Positions 56,695 to 63,829 of a stretch of 64,000 nucleotides of DNA are shown piece after piece. Origin of the DNA: an uncultured Oscillospiraceae bacterium (GTDB lineage: Bacteria; Bacillota; Clostridia; Oscillospirales; Ruminococcaceae); the NCBI GenBank assembly GCA_900540595.1, contig UQGL01000009.1, positions 18,961 through 82,960 on the forward strand, in the 5' to 3' direction. The translations under genes were made by a program, and so were the position numbers. Position 1 is the stretch's first letter; every line of letters begins with the position of its first letter. The notes beneath the pieces were generated by a model, which saw nothing but the letters and a program-made list of their open reading frames with translations, had not been told where the DNA came from and did not search any database.

Positions 56695-58167
56695 ATGGAT
56701 CTGCGCCGCCTTATCCGGGATACCGGCTGCCGGCTTTTGCGGGGGGACGCCCTGACCGAGATCACCTGCGTCTGCTGCGACTCCCGCAGCGCGGAGCCGG
56801 GGGCGCTTTTTGTCTGTCTGCCCGGCCGCCACACCGACGGCAGCGCCTACGCCGCACAGGCCGCCGCAGCCGGGGCGGCGGCCGTGCTGTGCGGGCCGGG
56901 CTATGCCGGGCGCGATCTGCCCGACCGCTGCGCCGTTTTGCAGGCAGACGACCCGCGCCGCATGATGGCCGTGCTTTCGGCGCGGCTGTACGGCGACCCC
57001 GGCGGGCGGATGACGCTGGTGGGCATTACCGGCACCAAGGGCAAGACGACCACCGCCCACCTGCTGGCGGCCATCCTGCAGGCAGACGGACGGCGGGTGG
57101 GGCTGATCGGCACAAACGGTGCCTGTTGGCCGGGGCACCGCCACGATCTGAACCACACCACGCCCGAGAGCTGCGACCTGCAGGCGCTGCTGCGCCGGAT
57201 GGCCGATGACGGCTGCGACACCTGCATCATGGAGGTGTCCAGCCTCGGGCTGAAGGCCGGCCGGGTCGCAGGGCTGGCGTTCGCCGTCGGCATCTTTACG
57301 AATTTTTCCCCCGACCACATCGGCCCGGGGGAGCATGCGGATTTGGCGGAGTATCTGCACTGGAAGGCGGCGCTCTTTCCGCACTGCGCAGCCGGAGTTT
57401 TCAACAATGACGATGCGTGGGTGGGGAAAATCCGGCAGGGCGCACCCTGCCGCGCCGTGACCTACGGCATAGACCGCCCGGCCGATCTGCGCGCGGACGC
57501 CGACATCACACTGACCCGCACCGGCGGACGGCTGGGGGCAGCCTTCACGGTGGACGGCGTACCGTACACAGTGGGCATGCCCGGGGCGTTCAGCGTTTAC
57601 AATGCGCTGGCGGCGCTGGCGGCGGCGCGGCTGCTCGGCGCCGGGGAGCAGGCTGTCCGCCGGGGGCTGGCCGAGGCGGTCGTGCGCGGCCGGGTCGAGC
57701 CTGCCGCAGTCGGCGCGCCGTTCACGGTGCTGATCGACTACGCCCACAACGAGGCCGCCGCAGAGAGCCTGCTGCGCACGCTGCGGGCCTATAAGCCCGC
57801 GCGGCTGATCGCTGTGTTCGGCTGTGGCGGCGACCGCAGCCGGCTGCGCCGGTTCGGGATGGGCAGCGTCTGCGCGCGGCTGGCGGATTTCTGCGTCATC
57901 ACCGAGGATAACAGCCGCACCGAGCCTGTTGAGCAGATCCTGGCCGACATCCGCGCGGGGCTGCGCTTAGGCAACCCGGCCACACCGTTTGCAGAGATTC
58001 CCGACCGGCGGCAGGCGATCTATTACGCCCTCGACCACGCCCAGCCCGGGGATATTATTGCGATTTTAGGCAAGGGCCACGAGACAACAATCGAGCGCAA
58101 CGGTGTCAGGGAGCCGTTTGTGGAAAGGGAGATCGTGGAGGAGTATTGGGAGGTGAAGAAGATATAA
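56695..58167 (+). CDS. MurE-like UDP-MurNAc-tripeptide synthetase
   Basis: A 490-residue Mur ligase. The N-terminal UDP-binding domain has VCCDSRSAEPGALFVCLPG, the P-loop is GITGTKGKTTTAHLL (about residues 107-121), TTPES binds UMAG, then IMEVSS, FTNFSPDHIG (unusual; classic MurE has a DHLDYH block) and the C-terminal VITEDNSRTEP. The DNSR sequence stands where mDAP-type MurE has DNPR and Lys-type enzymes lack the Arg, so a DAP-like substrate is favoured. Many Firmicutes have a second MurE-like protein, so this may not be the housekeeping enzyme. It is coupled to asnB paralogue 2. Confidence 0.85.
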   Translation: MDLRRLIRDTGCRLLRGDALTEITCVCCDSRSAEPGALFVCLPGRHTDGSAYAAQAAAAGAAAVLCGPGYAGRDLPDRCAVLQADDPRRMMAVLSARLYGDPGGRMTLVGITGTKGKTTTAHLLAAILQADGRRVGLIGTNGACWPGHRHDLNHTTPESCDLQALLRRMADDGCDTCIMEVSSLGLKAGRVAGLAFAVGIFTNFSPDHIGPGEHADLAEYLHWKAALFPHCAAGVFNNDDAWVGKIRQGAPCRAVTYGIDRPADLRADADITLTRTGGRLGAAFTVDGVPYTVGMPGAFSVYNALAALAAARLLGAGEQAVRRGLAEAVVRGRVEPAAVGAPFTVLIDYAHNEAAAESLLRTLRAYKPARLIAVFGCGGDRSRLRRFGMGSVCARLADFCVITEDNSRTEPVEQILADIRAGLRLGNPATPFAEIPDRRQAIYYALDHAQPGDIIAILGKGHETTIERNGVREPFVEREIVEEYWEVKKI

Positions 58168-58197
58168 AGGCAAGGTTGCAAAGCCGGAGGGGCTTTA

Positions 58198-58327
58198 CCC
58201 GTTCACGGGCGCTTGTAGGGCGGCCAGCCCTCTGGCCGCCGCGGAGGGGTCAAGACCCCTCCCTGCAAATCTACCGCAAAAGGGGTTGCAACGGCAAAGT
58301 TACGGGCCGGGCATGCCCGGCCCCTAC
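58198..58327. repeat. Cluster of intergenic palindromes
   Basis: GGGCGGCCAGCCCTCTGGCCGCC (58218 region), GAGGGGTCAAGACCCCTCC (about 58243-58261) and GGGCCGGGCATGCCCGGCCCC (58304-58324). Each unit is self-complementary and the last equals the units at 29184 and 29246. The remainder of 58168-58334 holds no gene. Confidence 0.75.
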
Positions 58328-58334
58328 CGCACAG

Positions 58335-58378
58335 CAAAAAACACCCCTGCGCCATCCCAAAAACGGCGCAGGGGTGTT
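58335..58378 (-). terminator. Terminator of glgB
   Basis: On the minus strand AACACCCCTGCGCC / GGCGCAGGGGTGTT form a 14-bp stem, followed by TTTTTGC. It begins 16 bp after the glgB stop. Confidence 0.9.
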
Positions 58379-58394
58379 GCCTATCCTTGTAAAA

Positions 58395-60164
58395 TCAGAC
58401 CAGCTTATACAGCCGGCCGCTGAACGGGGCCAGCGTCACCTTCAGCGTGCCGTCGCACGCCTTGCCGGCAGCCCGCTTCGGCTTTTCGGTCTTGCCGCCG
58501 AAGCACTGCCAGTCGGTGTCCAAAAGCAGGGTCAGCTTGCCGGCGCGGGGCAGGGTCAGGGTGTAATCCTCCAGCGCGGTATCGCCAAAGTTGAACGCAG
58601 CCAGCACAGCCCACTCGTTCCCCTCGCGCCAGATGGCACAGGCGTCCAGCTCGGGGTGGGCGCAGTCAAGCCACTGGAACGCTGCCGGGTCATACTCGCG
58701 GCTCCAGAAGGCCTCGTTTTTGCAGTAGGTCTCGTTCAGCGCTTTGCGGTAGCGGTGGAAATCATCGTGGTTGGGGTACTGCAGCACCATCCAGTCCTGC
58801 TCGCGGCTTTCATCAAATTCACGCAGCTGCGCAAATTCGTTGCCCATAAAGTCGAGCATCTTGCCGGGGTGGATTGCCATATACAGATACAGCGCCCGCG
58901 CCTGCGGGAACTTGCCCTCGTAGTCGCCGTACATCTTCTGTACGATGGTCGCCTTGCCGTGGACATTCTCATCATGGCTGAACGGCAGGATGTAATGCTC
59001 GTTCCATGCGTACATCATCGAGAAGGTCAGCTTGCCAAGATTTTCCCGGCGCTCCTCGCTGGTCTTTTTAAAGTAGTCCAGCGTGTCGTTCATCCAGCCG
59101 AGATCCCACTTGTAGTCAAAGCCGAGGCCGCCGTACTCCACAGGGGCGGTGACCTTCGGGAAGCTGGTCGAGTCCTCGGCAATGAGGATCGCCGTGGGAT
59201 GGCGCTGCTGCAGCCCCTGATTCATCCCCTTCAAAAATTCCAGCGTTGAGCCGTTCACGCCGCGGTTGGGGTCGCCCTGCCAGTAGATCAGGCGGGAGAC
59301 CGCGTCCATGCGCAGGCCGTCCGCGTGGAACACCCGCAGCCAGTAATCGGCGCAGGACTGGATAAAGCAGCGGATCTCCCCGCGGGAGTGCATAAAGTTG
59401 CAGCTACCCCACTCGCTCTGGCCCACGGCGGCGGCCGGGTACTCATACAGCGGGGTGCCGTCAAATTCCTTCAGGCCGTAGGCATCCACGGCAAAATGCA
59501 CCGGCACAAAGTCGAGGATGACGCCGATGTCCTGCTTGTGGCAGGCATTGACAAATTCGGCCAGCTCGTCCGGCGTGCCGTAGCGGCTGGTCGGCGCAAA
59601 AAAGCCGGTGATCTGGTAGCCCCAGCTGCCGTCAAACGGATGCTCAGCCAGCGGCATCAGCTCAATATGAGTGAAGCCGTTCTCCTTACAGTAGGCGGGC
59701 AGCAGCTCGGCCAGCTCGGCGTAGGTGTACCAGCTGCCGTCCTCCTTCTGCCGCCAGCTTCCGGCGTGGACCTCATAGATATTCATCGGCTTATCAAAGC
59801 ATTTGGTGCGGCTCTGCATCCATTTGTCATCGCTGAAGCCCTTGGGCGTATCGGTGATGATGCTGCGGCCGTCGGGGCGCAGCGTCATGGCGGTGCCGTA
59901 GGGGTCGCAGTGGGCCACGGTCTGGCCATTTGCGCCGCGCACCCAATACTGGTAGACCATGCCCGCGTTGACGCCGGGGGCATCGCACTCCCACACACCG
60001 GGCTGGGTGCGGTGCATGTCAAAGGTGCCGGCCTCGGTATCGACCGCGATATGCTGGGCGGACGGTGCCCACAGCGCAAAATGTGTGCCGCCGAAGTAGG
60101 TGTGCGCACCGAAAAACTCATACGCATCAAAGGCGTGCCCGGTGTAGAAATCCTGCATGTTCAT
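58395..60164 (-). CDS. glgB: 1,4-alpha-glucan branching enzyme (GH13)
   Basis: A 589-residue protein with an N-terminal CBM48 (FFGAHTYFGGTHFALWAPSA) and a GH13 barrel. Region II is DGLRMDAVSRL (Asp nucleophile), region III ILIAEDST (acid Glu), region IV FSHDEN (Asp). The linker between CBM48 and barrel is shorter than in long E. coli-type GlgB, which fits the short bacterial subgroup. It makes alpha-1,6 branches in glycogen. No other glg genes are adjacent. ATG 60164 or 60158; both have AGGAG nearby (CAGGAGTTTTCATC). Confidence 0.9.
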   Translation of the reverse strand: MNMQDFYTGHAFDAYEFFGAHTYFGGTHFALWAPSAQHIAVDTEAGTFDMHRTQPGVWECDAPGVNAGMVYQYWVRGANGQTVAHCDPYGTAMTLRPDGRSIITDTPKGFSDDKWMQSRTKCFDKPMNIYEVHAGSWRQKEDGSWYTYAELAELLPAYCKENGFTHIELMPLAEHPFDGSWGYQITGFFAPTSRYGTPDELAEFVNACHKQDIGVILDFVPVHFAVDAYGLKEFDGTPLYEYPAAAVGQSEWGSCNFMHSRGEIRCFIQSCADYWLRVFHADGLRMDAVSRLIYWQGDPNRGVNGSTLEFLKGMNQGLQQRHPTAILIAEDSTSFPKVTAPVEYGGLGFDYKWDLGWMNDTLDYFKKTSEERRENLGKLTFSMMYAWNEHYILPFSHDENVHGKATIVQKMYGDYEGKFPQARALYLYMAIHPGKMLDFMGNEFAQLREFDESREQDWMVLQYPNHDDFHRYRKALNETYCKNEAFWSREYDPAAFQWLDCAHPELDACAIWREGNEWAVLAAFNFGDTALEDYTLTLPRAGKLTLLLDTDWQCFGGKTEKPKRAAGKACDGTLKVTLAPFSGRLYKLV

Positions 60165-60189
60165 GATGAAAACTCCTGATTGTAAGGAT

Positions 60190-60340
60190 GGCTTCCCCCC
60201 CTTGGGGGAAGCTGTCAGCGGCCCCGACCGCTGACTGATGAGGGGCGGCGCTGGTCATTATTGCCCGGTAAAGGGGCTGCTGCGGGAAGTCTGCCCCTCA
60301 TCCGCCCCTTCGGGCCACCTTCCCCCCTCAGGGGAAGGCT
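60190..60340. repeat. Composite intergenic repeat, copy 3
   Basis: Begins GGCTTCCCCCCCTTGGGGGAAGC, then GACTGATGAGGGGC; ends GCCCCTCATCCGCCCCTTCGGGCCACC and TTCCCCCCTCAGGGGAA. Same plan as 42446-42583 and 53409-53556, inverted arms GATGAGGGGC / GCCCCTCATC. It lies between glgB and mgtE. Confidence 0.8.
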
Positions 60341-60348
60341 TTTTCTCT

Positions 60349-60383
60349 AAAAAAATTGTACCACACCCGGGGGTGTGGTACAA
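60349..60383 (-). terminator. Terminator of mgtE
   Basis: TTGTACCACACCC / GGGTGTGGTACAA form a perfect 13-bp stem around GG. On the minus strand it is followed by TTTTTTT. Confidence 0.92.
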
Positions 60384-60411
60384 CCTACAATATTGAACAC
60401 GGTGTCTAAAA

Positions 60412-61776
60412 TTAGATTTTCAGCAGCGTCCGTGCGATGTTGAAGTAGACGAGCAGCGTCGTAGTATCGACAATGGTGGTAATGAGCGGCGATGCCATGA
60501 CGGCGGGGTCCATCTTGAGCTTCTCGGCAACGACCGGCAGCAGACCGCCGATCAGCTGGGAGAGGATGACCGTGCAGAGCAGTGTCAGGCAGACGACCGC
60601 TGCGACCGGGGGCACGATGCCGTCCAGAAAGATGAGCTTTGCAAAGTTGCAGAGCGCCAGCGTGCCGCCGCAGAGGATGGCAATGCGAAACTCACGCCAC
60701 AGGATTTTAGGCAGGTCGTGCGGCTCAATATCGCCGACCGCCATGCCGCGGATGATGGTGGAGGTACTCTGGCTGCCCGCGTTGCCGCCCGCATCGGTCA
60801 GCATCGGGATGTAGGCGGTCAGCACCGTCACGGCGGCGAGGGCATCCTCATACCCGCGGATGACCATGCTGGAGAAGGTGGACGAGATCATCAGGAACAA
60901 CAGCCACGGTGCACGGCTTTTGTACAGATCCAGCATAGACTGTTTAAAATACGGCTTGTCGGACGGGCCGATAGCGTTCATCTTGGCGATATCCTCGCTG
61001 GCCTCGTCCTGCATGATCGAGATAGCATCATCGATCGTGACGATACCGACCAGACGCTTCTCGTTGTCCACAACAGGAATAGCCAGATAGCCGTACTTCT
61101 CGAACATCTGGGAGACATCTTCCTGATCGGTCGTGGTGTTGACGCTGACCACATTGTCATCCATCATGTCGCGGATCAGCTCATTGTCCGGATCTTTGGA
61201 GAGGACGAGTGCGCGCAGCGATACAACGCCGATGAGGGTGCGGTCGCGGTCGGTGACATAGCAGTTGTTGATGGTCTCCTTGTCAAAGCCGTTCTTGCGG
61301 ATGGCGCTCATCGCCTGCGCCACCGTCCAGTCGGGGCGCAGCTCCATCAGCTCGGTGGTCATGACGCCGCCGGCGGAGTCCTCGGGATATTTAAGCAGTT
61401 CGTTGATCATGCGGCGGGTCGCAGGATCGGCCTGACCCAGAATACGCTTGACTACATTGGCAGGCATTTCCTCGACAAGATCCGTCGCATCATCGACGAA
61501 CAAATCATCTACAACGGCCTTCAATTCCTTATCAGTCAGGCCGTCGATCAGGTTTTGCTGGGTTTCGGTCGTCAGTTCGGCAAAGATCTCGGCCGCCAGA
61601 TCCTTGGGACACAGGCGGAACAGCACCGGGAGCTTCTCGGGCGGGAGATCCTCAAACACGGCGGCCAGATCGGGCGCGGGCAGGGTGGACATAACATCGC
61701 GCAGGCTCTGGTACTTTTTGGCATCATCCAGATTGGCAAGCATGGCGCGCAGGGTTGCGATCGTGGTGTCGGACAT
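60412..61776 (-). CDS. mgtE: Magnesium channel/transporter MgtE
   Basis: A 454-residue protein: N-terminal helical MgtE_N domain (about 1-130, DLFVDDATDLVEEMPANVV), two CBS domains (about 137-262, with GIVTIDDAISIM), then five membrane helices with the pore motif PMLTDAGGNAGSQS. It takes up Mg2+ and is gated by Mg2+ through the CBS domains. The SD GGAGG lies inside a hairpin (61783-61806) directly before the ATG, and a Pro-rich leader ORF lies upstream (61858-61953), so expression is probably controlled by Mg2+-sensitive attenuation. Confidence 0.93.
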   Translation of the reverse strand: MSDTTIATLRAMLANLDDAKKYQSLRDVMSTLPAPDLAAVFEDLPPEKLPVLFRLCPKDLAAEIFAELTTETQQNLIDGLTDKELKAVVDDLFVDDATDLVEEMPANVVKRILGQADPATRRMINELLKYPEDSAGGVMTTELMELRPDWTVAQAMSAIRKNGFDKETINNCYVTDRDRTLIGVVSLRALVLSKDPDNELIRDMMDDNVVSVNTTTDQEDVSQMFEKYGYLAIPVVDNEKRLVGIVTIDDAISIMQDEASEDIAKMNAIGPSDKPYFKQSMLDLYKSRAPWLLFLMISSTFSSMVIRGYEDALAAVTVLTAYIPMLTDAGGNAGSQSTSTIIRGMAVGDIEPHDLPKILWREFRIAILCGGTLALCNFAKLIFLDGIVPPVAAVVCLTLLCTVILSQLIGGLLPVVAEKLKMDPAVMASPLITTIVDTTTLLVYFNIARTLLKI

Positions 61777-61782
61777 AAAAAA

Positions 61783-61806
61783 GCTGCCTCCTTTTCAGGC
61801 GGCAGC
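61783..61806 (-). promoter_or_regulatory. SD-sequestering / terminator hairpin before mgtE
   Basis: GCTGCCGCCT-GAAA-AGGAGGCAGC folds with one mismatch, followed by TTTTTT and ATG. The 3' arm contains the only SD (AAAAGGAGG). So the hairpin can both stop transcription and hide the ribosome site. Its 5' arm GGCTGCC is also complementary to GGCAGCC in the leader ORF (61906-61900), giving an alternative, open structure. Confidence 0.8.
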
Positions 61807-61857
61807 CGAGCACATTTAATTTTAGGCAATGCAAAGCACAGCAATACCGTGCGTTTT

Positions 61858-61953
61858 TTAACGCGCAGTTTGCCTCAGGTTGCCCGGTATAAACATGGTG
61901 GCTGCCTTATTCAAGATACATCGGTACACAGGACTGGGACTGGGGGTATCCAT
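61858..61953 (-). CDS. Proline-rich leader peptide of mgtE
   Basis: A 31-codon ORF in the mgtE leader. It starts MDTPSPSPVYRC, continues ILNKAATMFIPG and ends NLRQTAR. AAAGGTGAGG lies about 10 bases before ATG. The start (acidic residue, then alternating Pro) resembles the design of the enterobacterial MgtL leader peptide, where acidic/proline repeats make ribosomes fall apart at low Mg2+. Codons 16-18 (AAG GCA GCC) contain the sequence that can pair with the hairpin before mgtE. Coding is inferred from SD, codon use and context. Confidence 0.65.
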   Translation of the reverse strand: MDTPSPSPVYRCILNKAATMFIPGNLRQTAR

Positions 61954-62099
61954 TGTGACAACCACCTCACCTTTGTTTGAATTTTTACAAAGCGGCGCTA
62001 TTCGCACCTATAGTTACTTTACCATCTGGGAACGGATTAGTCAACGGTAAATTTCGGTAATTTGCGCAAAAAAACAAAAAAGCCGACCTCCGGTAAGCT

Positions 62100-62153
62100 G
62101 TAGGGGTCGATGCTCACATCGACCCGCGGGCGGATGCAAGCATCCGCCCCTAC
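62100..62153. repeat. Intergenic palindrome pair
   Basis: TAGGGGTCGATGCTCACATCGACCC and GGGCGGATGCAAGCATCCGCCCCTA, two hairpins back to back. Same family as those at 58198 and 63830. The gap 61954-62193 holds this plus the mgtE control region and the terminal region of the isomerase transcript. Confidence 0.75.
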
Positions 62154-62193
62154 AACCTGCCGGAAGTCGGCAGTTTTTATTTCACAGCAAAGC

Positions 62194-62832
62194 TTACGCC
62201 ATCAGTTCCTTGACGGTGGCGGCCAGCTTCTCGTCCTTGCAGGCGGGGAAGAAATACTCGGCGAAGTGCTCACCGGCGAAGGCGCCCTTGACGAGATCGC
62301 GGTCGAGGTCCTTCAGAATGTCGGACAGGTCGCGGAACGCAACGGCGCGCACGCCGTCCAGAATCTTCTTGTTGCGCTGCTCGGGGACAACGCGCTCCTT
62401 CGGGTAGCCCTGACCATGGCCGAAGCCGAACAGCTTCTCAAAGATGTACTCAAGGTTCAGCTCACCGCCCCAGCCGAAGCCCTTGGCAAAGGGCAGCGCC
62501 ACGGCGTTGCCGTCGTTGACATGGGCGAAGGTGTAGGCGTCCACAGGATCCTCGACATGGCCGCAGATCACACCGGGGAAGCTGTTCAGTGCCAGCATGG
62601 CACCCTCGCCGGTGCCGCAGCCGGTGATGACATAGTCGGCTGCGCCGGAGTTGAGCAGCACAGCGGCCAGAATACCGTTCTGGACATAGGTCAGCTGGGC
62701 GGCATCGTCGGCGGTGTACATGCCGTAGTTGACGACCTCATGGCCCATCGGCTCCACGACCTTGCGCAGCGTGGATTCGATCAGTGCGTTCTTGGCAGCC
62801 TGGCTATTCTCATTGATCAAAGCGATTTTCAT
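62194..62832 (-). CDS. RpiB/LacA/LacB-family sugar-phosphate isomerase
   Basis: A 212-residue protein: MKIALINENSQAAKN, LLNSGAADYVITGCGTGEGAML (the CGTG motif with the catalytic Cys of RpiB) and a longer than usual C-terminus (about 60 residues beyond RpiB) with LDRDLVKGAFAGEHFAEYF. RpiB proteins interconvert aldose and ketose phosphates. The extended form may act on another substrate. SD AAAAGGAGAAA lies upstream. The HslV-like gene is 28 bp upstream in the same direction, so they may be one operon. Confidence 0.8.
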   Translation of the reverse strand: MKIALINENSQAAKNALIESTLRKVVEPMGHEVVNYGMYTADDAAQLTYVQNGILAAVLLNSGAADYVITGCGTGEGAMLALNSFPGVICGHVEDPVDAYTFAHVNDGNAVALPFAKGFGWGGELNLEYIFEKLFGFGHGQGYPKERVVPEQRNKKILDGVRAVAFRDLSDILKDLDRDLVKGAFAGEHFAEYFFPACKDEKLAATVKELMA

Positions 62833-62859
62833 AATTTTTTCTCCTTTTATCGTTGTATA

Positions 62860-63441
62860 TCAGCGGACAAGCTGACGGAAATATGTGGTATTGATGCTCT
62901 TGTCGTTCTTGGCCATCTTGGCAATGCAGCCGTCCAGCGTGCGGGCTACATCGTCCAGACTGTGCCAGTCGGCAGCCTGAGGCTTGACCTCCTCCTCGAG
63001 CCAGGGGGCCACATCGGTGTGGGAGCAGGCGCCCTCGATGAGGTAGGCGCCCGGGCGGGCGGCCTGAGTCTGCGGCTCGTAGCCATCGGCGCTGCCCAGC
63101 ATCGTCATAACGAACTCGCCCTTACGGTTGCGCCCGCCCACGATGAGCCGGACGCCCACTGGCTGTACCTGAACCTCGGCGGCCTTCTCACGCAGGATCT
63201 TGACGACCTTTTCCAGCGTCAGGTACTGGGTCTGGTACTCGTCCACGGCATTGATGATCTGTACGGCGGCCAGCGTATCGCCCGCAAAGCCGACCACCAC
63301 ATTGCGGTTGATCTTGCGGACCTTGGGCAGGTCGTTTTTGATGACATGGGGTGTATCGCCGGTGATAGGCTCCTCGACAAAGCGGCCATCACTGACCATA
63401 GCGCAGAAGCCGTCACCGCACACTGCTAAAATCGCACTCAT
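62860..63441 (-). CDS. HslV/CodW-like proteasome-type Ntn hydrolase (orphan)
   Basis: A 193-residue protein. The N-terminus MSAILAVCGDGFCAMVSDGR and KVRKINRNVVVGFAGDTLAAVQII match the HslV core (nucleophile, Asp17-like SDGR, KVRR-type strand, GFAG). Ser2 would be the N-terminal nucleophile after Met removal, as in Bacillus HslV (CodW), instead of Thr. No HslU ATPase is adjacent, and the C-terminal half differs from HslV. It may be a self-standing peptidase or a regulatory protein. AAAGGACG lies upstream of ATG 63441. Confidence 0.6.
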   Translation of the reverse strand: MSAILAVCGDGFCAMVSDGRFVEEPITGDTPHVIKNDLPKVRKINRNVVVGFAGDTLAAVQIINAVDEYQTQYLTLEKVVKILREKAAEVQVQPVGVRLIVGGRNRKGEFVMTMLGSADGYEPQTQAARPGAYLIEGACSHTDVAPWLEEEVKPQAADWHSLDDVARTLDGCIAKMAKNDKSINTTYFRQLVR

Positions 63442-63509
63442 TGCTTTTCGTCCTTTGCTGTTTAATGATAAGGCTATTGTAGCACGAAATTTGCGCGGGT
63501 GCAATGGGC

Positions 63510-63538
63510 TTGACTTAACCTGCGGTGTGCGGTATAAT
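63510..63538 (+). promoter_or_regulatory. Promoter of small RNA
   Basis: TTGACT (63510-63515), 17 bases, TATAAT (63533-63538). No coding gene follows; the transcript meets a terminator about 100 bases later. Confidence 0.8.
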
Positions 63539-63544
63539 AATAAC

Positions 63545-63643
63545 AGAAAAGGCGCTGCGACAAGCGGTTGGCCCTTTCGGTGAATATGTTAAAAGGTTAG
63601 CCTAATAACCGTCACCTGCCGGGGTGGCGGTTATTGCTTTTTA
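63545..63643 (+). ncRNA. Putative ~100-nt antisense RNA (type I antitoxin candidate)
   Basis: Start inferred from the promoter at 63510-63538. It ends in the hairpin AATAACCGtCACC / GGTGGcGGTTATT followed by GCTTTTT (63604-63642). The 3' end overlaps the last 10 codons of the opposite small ORF (63612-63701). Internally CCTTTCGG (63573-63580) is complementary to CCGAAAGG at the SD of that ORF's mRNA. The 5' part (GGCGCTGC, GCGGTTGGCCC) is also the 5' part of the mRNA leader. Confidence 0.65.
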
Positions 63644-63701
63644 CAACTAAGCTCAAAGTAAAGGTCTTGCGACCGATATAGAACGTAAATGTAAATCGCA
63701 T
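63612..63701 (-). CDS. 29-residue basic peptide (type I toxin candidate)
   Basis: Starts MRFTFTFYIGRKTFTLSL and ends VVKSNNRHPGR. It has an alternating Phe/Thr pattern, a hydrophobic middle and seven basic residues at the end or in the middle. A very strong SD (AAAGGAGGTGAG) lies 6 bases before ATG 63701. It has its own promoter (63786-63814) and a structured leader. The small RNA on the other strand overlaps its 3' end and can pair with the SD. I know no named family for certain. Confidence 0.65.
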   Translation of the reverse strand: MRFTFTFYIGRKTFTLSLVVKSNNRHPGR

Positions 63702-63760
63702 GGTCTCACCTCCTTTCGGGGGTGGGGCCAACCGCCTGCCGTTGTGTGCAGCGCCTTACC

Positions 63761-63780
63761 GCCTGTTGAAACAGGCGGTT
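63761..63780 (-). promoter_or_regulatory. 5' hairpin of the small-peptide mRNA
   Basis: ACCGCCTG-TTTCAA-CAGGCGGT, at the inferred 5' end of the transcript. A 5' hairpin is usual for stable type I toxin mRNAs. Confidence 0.6.
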
Positions 63781-63785
63781 TTTGT

Positions 63786-63814
63786 ATTATAGCAGAAATT
63801 TCGATGGTATGCAA
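63786..63814 (-). promoter_or_regulatory. Promoter of the small-peptide mRNA
   Basis: TTGCAT (63814-63809), 17 bases, TATAAT (63791-63786) on the minus strand. Transcription should start near 63779, giving a leader of about 78 bases. Confidence 0.8.
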
Positions 63815-63829
63815 GAAATTTTGCAGCGA

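Noticed and set aside
61858..62040. M-box Mg2+ riboswitch upstream of mgtE
   Set aside because: AGGTGAGG recalls the M-box start, but the following conserved blocks are not in order, and the same stretch reads as an SD plus a 31-codon ORF with a matching attenuator. A covariance-model search would settle it.
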